A stretch of 13,244 nucleotides of DNA from Ilumatobacteraceae bacterium (GCA_016650435.1 JAENVT010000260.1:1-13244); one strand, 5' to 3'; numbered from the stretch's first letter, positions 1 through 7,435 are shown. Notes: a model not told the origin generated them from the letters alone. A program made the numbers and translations.

Positions 1-575
1 AGCAAGGCGAGCAGGCGACGATCCACACGGCCGCCGGTCGTCGACGCAGACCTGGCTTGAGCGTGGTGGGACTGACCGGCCAAGCAGATGTCACCCTGCT
101 ACGCCGTAGCGATCCCCGCGATCTCATCGCCCGGGCCAGCCGACTCGCCGACGTCGTGGTCTTCGACGGTGGATCGTTGCTCGAATCGGCCCCCACGGTG
201 CAACTGATGCAGCTGGTCGACGCGGTCGTCGTCGGCGTTCCGATCAAGTGGCAGGACACCAAGGAGCTGACGACGGCGAGCCACGAACTGCGCAGCCGTG
301 AGAATGGGGTGCTGCCGGTACTGTCGCCGATCAGCCGTCGTGACGCCAAGCGCGCTTGGGCACGTTCCGCAGAATTCCAAACGGGAGAGCCACCGTCCGC
401 GCCGCGGGGAGGCTCCCGTGAGCGCCAGGCGGGCGGGCCACGTCGGGGCGATGCGGTGGGTCAGCAGCACGAGGGCCGCGCGGCCAGGGCTCGAGCGAAG
501 AAAGGTCCGCGGCCGAAGAGAACCCAGCCGAGCGAGCCAAAATCGGCTCGGTTGGCTCAGTCTTCCGATGGCTGA
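1..575 (+). CDS. Wzc/CpsD-like polysaccharide chain-length ATPase, C-terminal part (5' truncated)
   Basis: The frame is open from the left edge (first full codon at 3) to TGA at 573-575, so the start lies outside the window; the TTG at 57 is unlikely to be the true start. The segment LADVVVFDGGSLLESAP, followed by VDAVVVGVP, resembles the Walker B strand and following strand of the Wzc/CpsD/MinD-like P-loop ATPases that regulate polymerisation and export of capsule or EPS. The Walker A part would be upstream. After the ATPase fold (ending near 345) comes a tail of about 75 residues rich in Arg, Lys, Gly and Pro, probably disordered. The visible part contains no tyrosine at all, so the Tyr cluster expected at the C-terminus of a classical bacterial tyrosine kinase is absent. 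The stop overlaps the next gene's start by 8 bp, consistent with co-translation. The family call is fairly safe given the context; kinase activity is not supported. Confidence 0.65.
   Translation, partial: QGEQATIHTAAGRRRRPGLSVVGLTGQADVTLLRRSDPRDLIARASRLADVVVFDGGSLLESAPTVQLMQLVDAVVVGVPIKWQDTKELTTASHELRSRENGVLPVLSPISRRDAKRAWARSAEFQTGEPPSAPRGGSRERQAGGPRRGDAVGQQHEGRAARARAKKGPRPKRTQPSEPKSARLAQSSDG
526..557 (+). other. Imperfect 13-bp hairpin before the GT2 start
   Basis: The arms AGCCGAGCGAGCC (526-538) and GGCTCGGTTGGCT (545-557) pair at 11 of 13 positions, or 12 with one G-U, around a 6-nt loop AAAATC. The inner six pairs are perfect and nearly all GC. It ends 10 nt before the GT2 ATG at 568, inside the last codons of the upstream gene. 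There is no T-tract, so an intrinsic terminator is unlikely. It could modulate translation of the GT2 gene, which lacks a visible Shine-Dalgarno sequence. The structure is seen; the role is inferred. Confidence 0.45.
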
Positions 576-1467
576 GCAAGCCGGTCCATCACGGACTCGC
601 ACGGCTTCGGTGATCATCCCGGTCGGTTCGGCGGATCCACGGCTCGAACGACAGGTCAGCGCCGTGCTCGACCAGTCATGCAACGATGTGTTCGACGTCG
701 TGCTGAGTGTGAACACCCGCGACCCAGCGACGATTGCGCATGTCGAGGCGATCGGGCAACGTGTCGCCGACCGCCGGTTGCGCGACATCGATTCGTCCTC
801 GAAGCGTGGTGCGGCGCACGCCCGGAACGTTGGCGCCGCAGCGACGGCCGCGGCGAAGCTGGCGTTCTGCGACGCCGACGACCTCGTTCACGACGGCTGG
901 CTGCAGGCCCTGATCGAAGGGCTCGATCAACACGCTGCCGTGTGCGGTCAGGTCATTGACAAGTTCCCCGACGCGCGCATGGCAGCCTGGCACCCGCCGG
1001 CGACGCCCGGCCGGCTGCCAACGTTTCTCGGCAGGCCCTACCTCCTGACCGGAAACCTTGCCATACGGCGCGAGGCCTTCGAGGCCGTAGGTGGCTTCGA
1101 CGAGACGCTGACCCGTTGTGAGGACATCGCCATCGGTTGGTTGTTACAGCAACAGGGGTACACGATTGGGTACGCGCCCGACGCAGTGATTGACTATCAC
1201 CATCGACCGGGACTGACCTCGATGCTGCGCCAGCACTACCTGTACGGGCGCGGTATGAGCGAGGTGCTCAGGCGATATGACATGCCGCAGCAGGGGGGTC
1301 GATCTGCTCTGGGCCGTGGCATGCTGAAACCGAACGGGCAAAGGGCGCAGAAGCGCACCATTGGAGGTAGCGCGCGTCGCGGAGCGATTGCGTTCGGCCG
1401 CGCCCGGGGGCTGATCGGTCGCCAGCGGGCTGTCGTCGGGCGACGCTTGCCCAGAGAGCCGGTGTAG
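568..1467 (+). CDS. Family 2 glycosyltransferase (GT-A fold)
   Basis: A 299-residue cytoplasmic glycosyltransferase expected to add a sugar from a nucleotide donor to the lipid-linked repeat unit. The GT-A fold starts at residues 14-18 (SVIIP). A metal/nucleotide-binding DAD lies at 102-104 (CDADD). The acceptor-side motif GNLAIRREAFEAVGGFDE spans about 162-179, followed by CED at 184-186, where the acidic residues are the likely catalytic base, then GWLLQQQGY. The last ~75 residues are very basic (many Arg), perhaps for membrane contact. The frame is open back to 298, but ATG 568 is chosen because the conserved fold begins 13 residues later and because this gives a short 8-bp overlap with the upstream gene. 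No Shine-Dalgarno is visible, so coupling is likely. The next gene starts 2 bp after its stop. The sugar and linkage cannot be read from the sequence. Confidence 0.85.
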   Translation: MAEQAGPSRTRTASVIIPVGSADPRLERQVSAVLDQSCNDVFDVVLSVNTRDPATIAHVEAIGQRVADRRLRDIDSSSKRGAAHARNVGAAATAAAKLAFCDADDLVHDGWLQALIEGLDQHAAVCGQVIDKFPDARMAAWHPPATPGRLPTFLGRPYLLTGNLAIRREAFEAVGGFDETLTRCEDIAIGWLLQQQGYTIGYAPDAVIDYHHRPGLTSMLRQHYLYGRGMSEVLRRYDMPQQGGRSALGRGMLKPNGQRAQKRTIGGSARRGAIAFGRARGLIGRQRAVVGRRLPREPV

Positions 1468-1469
1468 GC

Positions 1470-2768
1470 GTGGCGGCCGCTGGCCCGAGCCCGGTGAGGC
1501 GGCTGAGTGGGCTCGCCGACCCAATCATGGACGAGCAGCGCCAGCTCGACGGGCACGACGGGACGGAGCTCTGGATACGGCTGTCGCGGTTCTCGCTCGT
1601 CCTCGCGCTCGTGGATGGCTACGGCGCCTACGTTGAGCTGTTTACGAACTACCGACCGAGCGCGTACGCAGTGCTTCAGGTCGGCCTCGTCGTCGGCATC
1701 TTGCTCGTTGCGCCGCGAGGCCAGTACCGCAAGCTGATCATTCCACTTCCCGGCCTGTTATACGGCGTGTGGTGGATGTTGTCGTCCACCTGGACCAATT
1801 TTCCGGCGGGCTTCGTCACAGCGAACTCTGCCGATGTCGCGAACGTGACCGTTCTGGTGGTTGTCGGCTTGCTCGTACCGCTGCGATTCCTCTTGCGGAA
1901 CATTTTGACGGCCGGTTACATCGCGGTCGCGCTCATCGGGGTCGCCCTGATCGTGCAACCGAGCCTGGCGTTCTCGTCACAGACCTCCGGTGCACCGGTG
2001 CCTGGATTGCACGGTGCGTTCATCCACAAGAACATCATGGGTTCCTGCATCATCCTCACTGCGGTCGCGGTACTGTGCTTCGAGCGCCGGCGATGGATTC
2101 GACTGACCGCCCTGCCGACAGTCGCCGTGCTCCTGGCGCTCAGTCAATCGGGTTCCAGCATCGCGACCCTTGTGATCGTGGTCATCGGCTACTGGCTAGT
2201 TGCCAAGCGGGATGAGTTTGTCAGGTTGATCGGCCGTAGCTCAGCGTCCTTCGCCGCCATCGCCGTGATTCTCGGAGTTGTCATCCTCGGCTTCGGGCTC
2301 GGGCAGATCACGGCAGCGCTGGGCAAAGACCTGACCTTCTCGGGACGCGACAAGGTTTGGGCGGGCGCGATCAAGATGATCAAACGGCGCCCGATCGAGG
2401 GGTACGGCGGCCAGAACTTGTTTGTCATCCTCAGCCTCGAGCCGGCGAGGTCGATCAACTATCCGCTCGGCTTCACGGTTCGCCACGTCCACAACGGCGC
2501 CCTGGAGACGTTGCTGAGACTCGGCTTGGTCGGTTTATCGTTGTTCGTCGCCCAGATGTTCACCACAATGCGATCAGGGCTCATTCTGTTACGCAGCGAG
2601 TCGACGAAGGCGCTGGGTCGTTTCATCGTGCTGTTGATCGTCGTGATCGTGGCCTTCGGTGTGTCGGAGATACACACCGCGTTTGGTGTGTACCTTGGCT
2701 TGATGATTCTCTTCGGATCCAAAATTGTGGGCGCGACCAACACGGATCAAGCGTGGGAGTCGACATGA
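1470..2768 (+). CDS. Wzy / O-antigen ligase-type polysaccharide polymerase (integral membrane)
   Basis: A 432-residue polytopic membrane protein with hydrophobic stretches spread over residues ~40-420, suggesting ten or more transmembrane helices. It carries hallmarks of the Wzy_C/O-antigen ligase family: GAFIHKNIMG at 182-191, FSGRDKVW at 290-297 followed by the PIEGYG turn at 308-313, and RHVHNGALETLLRLG at 338-352, where the His-Asn loop precedes a helix. In Wzx/Wzy systems this protein joins undecaprenyl-linked repeat units on the outer face of the cytoplasmic membrane. The GTG at 1470, 2 bp after the GT2 stop, gives the longest form; ATG 1527 (residue 20) is an alternative, and neither has a convincing Shine-Dalgarno. 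The TGA overlaps the next ATG (ATGA at 2765-2768). Polymerase versus ligase cannot be separated by sequence alone; the linked flippase favours Wzy. Confidence 0.8.
   Translation: MAAAGPSPVRRLSGLADPIMDEQRQLDGHDGTELWIRLSRFSLVLALVDGYGAYVELFTNYRPSAYAVLQVGLVVGILLVAPRGQYRKLIIPLPGLLYGVWWMLSSTWTNFPAGFVTANSADVANVTVLVVVGLLVPLRFLLRNILTAGYIAVALIGVALIVQPSLAFSSQTSGAPVPGLHGAFIHKNIMGSCIILTAVAVLCFERRRWIRLTALPTVAVLLALSQSGSSIATLVIVVIGYWLVAKRDEFVRLIGRSSASFAAIAVILGVVILGFGLGQITAALGKDLTFSGRDKVWAGAIKMIKRRPIEGYGGQNLFVILSLEPARSINYPLGFTVRHVHNGALETLLRLGLVGLSLFVAQMFTTMRSGLILLRSESTKALGRFIVLLIVVIVAFGVSEIHTAFGVYLGLMILFGSKIVGATNTDQAWEST
2755..2759 (+). promoter_or_regulatory. Shine-Dalgarno for the acyltransferase
   Basis: GGGAG sits 5 nt before ATG 2765, inside the 3' end of the polymerase gene. 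It supports 2765 as the start rather than upstream codons in the same open frame, and is the clearest ribosome-binding site in the window. Confidence 0.5.
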
Positions 2769-3862
2769 CGACCGCAAGCGCCGAGCGCGTGCAAACGCGG
2801 ATCGGAAAATACGCGTTTCTGGATGGCCTGCGCGGGTGGGCAGCGCTTTGGGTGGTGTTCAACCACATACAGAACCACCTGCCGAACACGCTGAACTCCA
2901 TCCCGCTGTGGGTACGCGACCCGCTCATCCTGCGTGGCGGGCTCGGCGTGCCGGTGTTCTTCGTCATCAGCGGTTTCGTGATCACCCGCAGCATCGCCAA
3001 CATCCAAATGGATGCACCGAACGTGGGAAACTTCTGCGTTCGGCGAATGGCTCGTTTGACGCCGCCGTACTACTTCTCCCTACTGGTCGCACTGGTCGTC
3101 AACTACGTGTCGACGCTGTTCAAGGACGAGTCGTTCCGCGTGCCGACCTTGGCCGAAGCCGTAGCTCACATCCTGTACATCCCGGATCTGCTCCACATGT
3201 ACCTGATCAACGGCGTCCATTGGACGCTGTACGTGGAAGTGCAGTTCTACCTGGTCCTCGCCGGGCTCAGTTGGCTGTTGACACTGCGGGTCCTCAGGGA
3301 GTCTCCACATGCGCGAACGGCGACGCTCACCGCCGTGGCTGCCGTTTCGCTGATCTGGCCCTTGGTCATTCAACTGTCGACGCGTGAGAACTGGTTCTTG
3401 CCGTACCTCTGCGCATTCGTCGGCGGCTGTTTCATCTATTGGTTCGTGAACGGCACGCTCGTGAGCTGGCTCTACTACGGTTTCGGCACCCTGCTCGGTG
3501 TCGCCGCCGTCTGGCACCACCAAGAGGTGTACGTCGCAACGTTCGTCGCGTTCGTCCTGATCTCTGTGGCCACACGTGTTCCTGGCGCAATGTCGCGTTG
3601 GCTCTCGGACCGAGTGTCACAGTTCCTCGGAAAGATCTCGTTCAGCCTGTATCTGACCCACCCGCCACTGATCGGCGTGGTCTACTACTTCGGGGTCAAG
3701 GTGCTGGGCGACAGCAAGCAGGTGGAACTCGCCCTGATCGTGCCGGAGATCACCGTCTGCCTGATCGCCGGCTACATCGCCTACCTGCTCGTCGAGCGAC
3801 CAGCCATCGCCTGGAGTCAGCGCCTCAAACGGCCGGTTCCCGTCGCCACGGCCAGCGCCTGA
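2765..3862 (+). CDS. Acyltransferase family 3 (OafA/NodX-type) membrane O-acyltransferase
   Basis: A 365-residue multi-pass membrane protein that would transfer an acyl group, often acetyl, to a sugar hydroxyl of the polysaccharide. The N-terminus has the family signature FLDGLRGWAALWVVFNH (residues 18-34), with the key His at 34. It is followed by GVPVFFVISGFVITRS at 61-76 and the Arg-rich RRMARLTPPYY at 93-103, which matches the usual RR..RI.P.Y segment. About ten hydrophobic segments follow and the protein ends in a short hydrophilic tail; there is no extra periplasmic SGNH domain, so it is the short, stand-alone type. The start is fixed by the ATGA overlap with the polymerase and a GGGAG ribosome-binding site. 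The next gene begins 5 bp after its stop. The acyl donor and target sugar are unknown. Confidence 0.88.
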   Translation: MTTASAERVQTRIGKYAFLDGLRGWAALWVVFNHIQNHLPNTLNSIPLWVRDPLILRGGLGVPVFFVISGFVITRSIANIQMDAPNVGNFCVRRMARLTPPYYFSLLVALVVNYVSTLFKDESFRVPTLAEAVAHILYIPDLLHMYLINGVHWTLYVEVQFYLVLAGLSWLLTLRVLRESPHARTATLTAVAAVSLIWPLVIQLSTRENWFLPYLCAFVGGCFIYWFVNGTLVSWLYYGFGTLLGVAAVWHHQEVYVATFVAFVLISVATRVPGAMSRWLSDRVSQFLGKISFSLYLTHPPLIGVVYYFGVKVLGDSKQVELALIVPEITVCLIAGYIAYLLVERPAIAWSQRLKRPVPVATASA

Positions 3863-3867
3863 TCGCA

Positions 3868-4653
3868 ATGCAGCGGCAGCGGCTGTTCGGCATCGAATTC
3901 GTCACCGGGGCGACGATCGACGAGATCGCCGACCACCTCATTGCCGAGTCGGTGGCGCCCGGCACCAGGTGGCGCTCGATGGTGACTCCGAACGTGGATC
4001 ACCTCGTGCGTTACGCCAAGCGGCCATCCGAGCTCCGGGTGGGACAGGCCGCCGACCTGGCGCTGCCCGATGGCATGCCCATCATCTGGAGCAGCCGCCT
4101 GCTCGGCGCACCGCTCGCGGCACGACTCACAGGCAGCGACCTGTTCCCCAGGCTCTGGGCGAAGGTGATCAGCGAAGAACGCTCCATCATGCTTGTCGTC
4201 GCAGACCAGACCATTGCCGACGCGCTGCGTCTCGAATATCCCTCGGCGCTCTGCATCGTGCCGCCGATGATCGAGGTCGACGACACCAAGGCGATCGACG
4301 CCATCGCCCAGCAAATACTCGAGACCGCCCAGGCGCAACGGCTCGACTTTGTGATGCTCGGCTTGTCGATGCCCAAACACCACCGCCTGACTGCCGTCCT
4401 GACTTCGCGCCCCATCCCGGCAGCCGGCGCGCCGTTCTTGCTGCTGCTAGGAGCGTCCGCCGAACTCCACCTCGGTGTGCAGCCCCGGGCGCCGGGGTGG
4501 GTGCAGCGCGCCGGCCTGGAGTGGGCACAACGATTGATCAACGATCCTCGCCGGCTGGCCAAGCGCTATCTACTGGATGACCCGGCGTTCATCAAGTTGA
4601 TCTTTCTCGAATGGCGGGCCCGTCATCAGCGGCAACCCGGCGCCAGTCATTAG
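3868..4653 (+). CDS. WecG/TagA/CpsF family (GT26) glycosyltransferase
   Basis: A 261-residue enzyme of the family that adds the second sugar (ManNAc or ManNAcA in well-studied members) to an undecaprenyl-PP-linked sugar at the inner membrane face. It has TPNVDH (T40, N42), LPDGMPIIW (D68) and ARLTGSDLFP (R86), spaced like the active-site residues recalled for Thermoanaerobacter TagA. The C-terminal signature RAPGWVQRAGLEWAQRL, then DPRRLAKRYLLDD, is intact and basic, as expected for membrane docking. Two usual motifs are altered: the P-K-Q-E segment reads PKHH at 169-172, and the usual GaaFDF strand reads GASAELHLG. ATG 3868 starts 5 bp after the acyltransferase stop and has no clear Shine-Dalgarno. 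The family is certain; the sugar specificity is open. Confidence 0.88.
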   Translation: MQRQRLFGIEFVTGATIDEIADHLIAESVAPGTRWRSMVTPNVDHLVRYAKRPSELRVGQAADLALPDGMPIIWSSRLLGAPLAARLTGSDLFPRLWAKVISEERSIMLVVADQTIADALRLEYPSALCIVPPMIEVDDTKAIDAIAQQILETAQAQRLDFVMLGLSMPKHHRLTAVLTSRPIPAAGAPFLLLLGASAELHLGVQPRAPGWVQRAGLEWAQRLINDPRRLAKRYLLDDPAFIKLIFLEWRARHQRQPGASH

Positions 4654-4656
4654 CAT
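4651..4656 (+). promoter_or_regulatory. Possible -10 element (TAGCAT) for the methyltransferase at 4664
   Basis: TAGCAT fits the TAnnnT pattern and begins at the stop codon of the upstream gene. It ends 7 nt before ATG 4664, which would place the transcript start at or next to the start codon (leaderless). No matching -35 hexamer is visible, and the gene may simply be co-transcribed with its neighbours. Confidence 0.3.
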
Positions 4657-4663
4657 TTTGGTG

Positions 4664-5386
4664 ATGTCCACCCCCCAGCTGATTCAGGCGATGAACCACC
4701 GGCAAGCGTACGAGCTGTTGACGGACAGCGTCCGGCGCGCCCTGCCTGATCGGGAGGGCGCAGTGAAGGTGCTGGAGGCAGGCTGCGGGCGAAGCTGGGC
4801 CCTCGGTGATCTCGGTGCGAAGATCCGTCTCACCGGCATCGACCTCGATGCCGAGGCATTGCGCTTACGCATCGAGGACAGGGGAGATCTCGATGAAGCG
4901 ATCCATGGAGACCTGATGTCGGTGCCAGTCAATGAGGACTACTACGACCTCGTCTTCAGCTCCTTCGTTCTCGAGCATCTCGAGCGCCCGCAGCAAGCGC
5001 TTGACCGGTTCTTCTCGTGGTCGCGATCCGACGGACTCGTCGCGGTGATCATCCCCGACCGGGATACTGGAAAAGGTTTCGCCACTCGGTTGTCGCCTTT
5101 CAAGGTTCACGTTTGGTACTACCGCTGGATCAAGCGGCGCAAGACCGCCGGCAAACCGGGCTACGAGCCCTATCGCACGTTCTACGGCACAGTCGTCGGT
5201 CGCGCCGGGCTCGAGGAGTACTGCGCGATGAGAGGCCACAGGATCGTCGAAGAAATAGCGATTGCAATGAACACCGATGACGACGGCAGACTCGCCACCC
5301 TGACTTCAAAGCTGATCGGTTGGATGTCCTTCGGCCGGCTGCGTGGCGACTACTGCAACCTTGCCGTCGTCATGGCAAAGGTGTAA
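4664..5386 (+). CDS. Class I SAM-dependent methyltransferase
   Basis: A 240-residue Rossmann-fold methyltransferase with the SAM-binding motif VLEAGCG at 36-42, an acidic residue for the ribose in GIDLD (58-62), a motif II-like D83 (HGDL) and the motif around YYDLVFSSFVLEHL (93-106). The following IIPDRDTGKGFATRL and HVWYYRW segments look like the substrate region seen in methyltransferases of polysaccharide loci. TTG 4658, GTG 4661 and ATG 4664 are consecutive in-frame starts; ATG is preferred. It follows the GT26 gene after 10 bp and ends the first + strand block, running 17 bp into the convergent SDR gene. It probably methylates a sugar or a repeat-unit intermediate. The substrate is not determinable from the sequence. 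Confidence 0.82.
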   Translation: MSTPQLIQAMNHRQAYELLTDSVRRALPDREGAVKVLEAGCGRSWALGDLGAKIRLTGIDLDAEALRLRIEDRGDLDEAIHGDLMSVPVNEDYYDLVFSSFVLEHLERPQQALDRFFSWSRSDGLVAVIIPDRDTGKGFATRLSPFKVHVWYYRWIKRRKTAGKPGYEPYRTFYGTVVGRAGLEEYCAMRGHRIVEEIAIAMNTDDDGRLATLTSKLIGWMSFGRLRGDYCNLAVVMAKV

Positions 5387-6386
5387 CCACCTCACGCTCG
5401 GCGGAAATGGTTTCGCGAACCGCGTCCGCGATCGTCACCGCCGGCGACCAGCCGAGTAATGACTTGGCCGCCGCGTTCGGATAGTGCAACGGCTTCCAGC
5501 GCGCTCGCTGACGCACGATCGCCAGCGTTTCGGGCAGCTTGGCCCTGCAATCGAGAAAGCGCCGATCTACCATTGCTGCGAGCCGACCGACCGCCGACAG
5601 AAGTAGCCAAGGCACCGGGAGGGCGGCGGGAACGTTCGCGCCGGCGATACGGCACAGTCGCATGAACTCGGCGTGGGTGGGCAGGTTGTCGTCCACGAGA
5701 TTCACGGTCGCGCCCGCGGCCCGCGGTGCATCGACGGCAGCCACGATCGCGTCGGCGCAGTTGTGGACGTACGTGACTCGGAAGGTAGCGCGGGGCGCGA
5801 AGACGAGCACTGCCTTCGAGCCCACCGACATTGCCGCGCCGTACGCCCAATTCTTGCCTGGGCCGAACACTGCTCCCGGACGTACGACGACCAGCTCCAC
5901 ACCCGTCGCCGCAAGGTGGTCGCGCACGAGTTGCTCCTGGATGAGCTTGGTGGTCGTGTACGCATCGCGCCGACGGGGGTCGGGCTCGAGTGCGCTGGTC
6001 TCGTCGATCACACCCCTGACGGCGGGGGCATCGAAGTCGTACACCGAGAAGGAGCTCACATGAACGAAGCGTCGCAGCATGGAGAGGTCGATCGCGTCGA
6101 GGAGATTCTCGGTGGCGACAACTGTGCCCTGGAACTGGGTGCCGAGGTCGCCGGACGGCGCGGCGGCGAGGTGGATGACCGCGTCGGCGCCCGCCAGCCC
6201 ATCACGCCAGCCGCCGCGCTCGCGCAAATCGCCGCGGACTACGGTCACTCTGGGGTCGTCCCACAGCGGTCCCGTCAATGTGGTCATGGGGCGAACCAGA
6301 CCGACCACGTCGTGCCCGACTGCAAGGGCGCGCCTAACGACGGCAGTGCCCAGAAACCCGTTCGCGCCGGTGACAACAACCCTCAT
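5370..6386 (-). CDS. Extended-SDR NAD-dependent epimerase/dehydratase
   Basis: A 338-residue protein with an N-terminal NAD(P)-binding Rossmann motif TGANGFLG (residues 6-13), Asp at 53 in RGDL and the HLAA segment at 72-75. The active site comprises the Ser of VSSFSVY (110-116) and a YTTTK pair (Y143, K147). This is the nucleotide-sugar epimerase/dehydratase/4-reductase class of extended SDRs. It probably interconverts or reduces an NDP-sugar for the repeat unit; which one cannot be told from the sequence. Its ATG overlaps the stop of the Gfo/Idh gene (ATGA at 6386-6383), so the two are translationally coupled and may act on the same sugar. Its 3' end overlaps the convergent methyltransferase gene by 17 bp. 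A sterol-type 3-beta-HSD-like activity is a less likely alternative given the neighbours. Confidence 0.82.
   Translation of the reverse strand: MRVVVTGANGFLGTAVVRRALAVGHDVVGLVRPMTTLTGPLWDDPRVTVVRGDLRERGGWRDGLAGADAVIHLAAAPSGDLGTQFQGTVVATENLLDAIDLSMLRRFVHVSSFSVYDFDAPAVRGVIDETSALEPDPRRRDAYTTTKLIQEQLVRDHLAATGVELVVVRPGAVFGPGKNWAYGAAMSVGSKAVLVFAPRATFRVTYVHNCADAIVAAVDAPRAAGATVNLVDDNLPTHAEFMRLCRIAGANVPAALPVPWLLLSAVGRLAAMVDRRFLDCRAKLPETLAIVRQRARWKPLHYPNAAAKSLLGWSPAVTIADAVRETISAEREVVTPLP
5379..5392. terminator. Small hairpin at the convergent gene overlap
   Basis: AGGTG (5379-5383) and CACCT (5388-5392) can pair around a TAAC loop where the + methyltransferase and - SDR genes converge. The stem is only 5 bp and there is no T-tract, so a terminator role is weakly supported. 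Confidence 0.2.
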
Positions 6387-7435
6387 GATGAAACAGCCTG
6401 CAAGGCAACGAGTTGGTCGATCAGCAGCGCTGAAGTACGCATGCTCGAAACAGGGATCGGCTGGGACAGCCCGGCGCGCAACGTTGTGTAGAAGGAATCG
6501 AGCAGTCGCGGCAGGCCGTGATAGGTGCCATGCTGGAGAACTTTGTTGCGCAGGTTCGTGAAAGCGGTCGAGGCCAGTTGCATTCCGGAGGTCAGATGCT
6601 CGATGGCAATTCGCGTGCGGATGTTGCGACCGCCTTCGCGCCGCATGTACGAGTTGTAGAGATCCGTTTCACGCGAGCCTCGGGTGCCTCGCACGATGAG
6701 CCGGAACGCATTCGGCTGTAGATCAGACGCGACCCGCAGCCTGCCGCGAACCTGTCCGGCGACGACGAGTGCATCCAAATGATCGAAGCCGACTCTGGCG
6801 TTGCCACTCGCGTTCAGCAGTCGGCCACTGACTGACTCGACAGGCGCGCCCGAGAAGTGCAGAAAGAGGTAGGCCAGGTGGGGGAGGAAATCGTGGACCG
6901 CGCCCCCCGGGAGGTCCCCAGCGGGGCTGGACAGGTTCAAATCACCGAAACGACTGGCGGCCAGATCGAGTGAGAGCATCACGTCGACCTCACGAACCTC
7001 CCCAAGCGCACCGGCGGCCATGTCCTTGGCGATGCTGATCACCTCGTCGTTGAACAACAGGTTCTGCGATTCCATCAAACGCCGGTGATGACGTTGCGCG
7101 CACTCCAGCATCACCTCGAGTTCGCCGATCGTGCGCGCCGCTGGCTTTTCGCAGATCACGTGACACTCGGCAGCCAGGCACGCCATGACCACGGCGAAAT
7201 GGGTGCTCGGTGGTGTCAGAACGTGAACGACATCGGGCCTGGCCGCCTTCAGCATGGTTGTCATGTCGACGTAGTGAGCCTCGGCACTGTACTGCGAGGC
7301 AGCGAATGCGGCAGCCGCGCGCGAAGTGTCACATACGGCCACGAGATCGACGCCCGGCGCGCTCTTGAGGTAAGTGAGATGTTCGTAGGAGATGATGCCG
7401 CACCCGATGACTGCCGCGCGGATGGTGGTTCTCAT
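6383..7435 (-). CDS. Gfo/Idh/MocA family sugar oxidoreductase
   Basis: A 350-residue NAD(P)-dependent dehydrogenase. The dinucleotide motif is VIGCGIIS at 9-16, with the third Gly of GxGxxG replaced by Ser. EKP, the hallmark of the family with its catalytic Lys, is at 96-98. The GG...D...H active-site motif is GGAVHDFLPH (G177, G178, D182, H186). Members oxidise or reduce a ring hydroxyl of sugars or NDP-sugars, and polysaccharide-linked ones often make 3-keto or deoxy/amino sugars. ATG 7435 is chosen because the Rossmann fold starts eight residues later; the frame is open to 7618, but that would run into the flippase gene. A weak GGGCGGA lies about 7 nt upstream. It overlaps the SDR gene by 4 bp. 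No aminotransferase partner is visible in the window. Confidence 0.88.
   Translation of the reverse strand: MRTTIRAAVIGCGIISYEHLTYLKSAPGVDLVAVCDTSRAAAAFAASQYSAEAHYVDMTTMLKAARPDVVHVLTPPSTHFAVVMACLAAECHVICEKPAARTIGELEVMLECAQRHHRRLMESQNLLFNDEVISIAKDMAAGALGEVREVDVMLSLDLAASRFGDLNLSSPAGDLPGGAVHDFLPHLAYLFLHFSGAPVESVSGRLLNASGNARVGFDHLDALVVAGQVRGRLRVASDLQPNAFRLIVRGTRGSRETDLYNSYMRREGGRNIRTRIAIEHLTSGMQLASTAFTNLRNKVLQHGTYHGLPRLLDSFYTTLRAGLSQPIPVSSMRTSALLIDQLVALQAVSS

Noticed and set aside
298..567. N-terminal extension of the GT2 gene to the GTG at 298
   Set aside because: The extension is low-complexity and Arg-rich, overlaps the upstream gene in another frame, and the GT-A fold begins 13 residues after ATG 568.
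2357..2764. Extension of the acyltransferase frame upstream to 2357
   Set aside because: It lies inside the polymerase gene; ATG 2765 has a GGGAG ribosome-binding site and the family signature begins at residue 18.
5673..6491. Open frame of 272 codons on + opposite the SDR gene
   Set aside because: Antisense shadow; the - strand has TGANGFLG and YTTTK motifs and an ATGA-linked partner.
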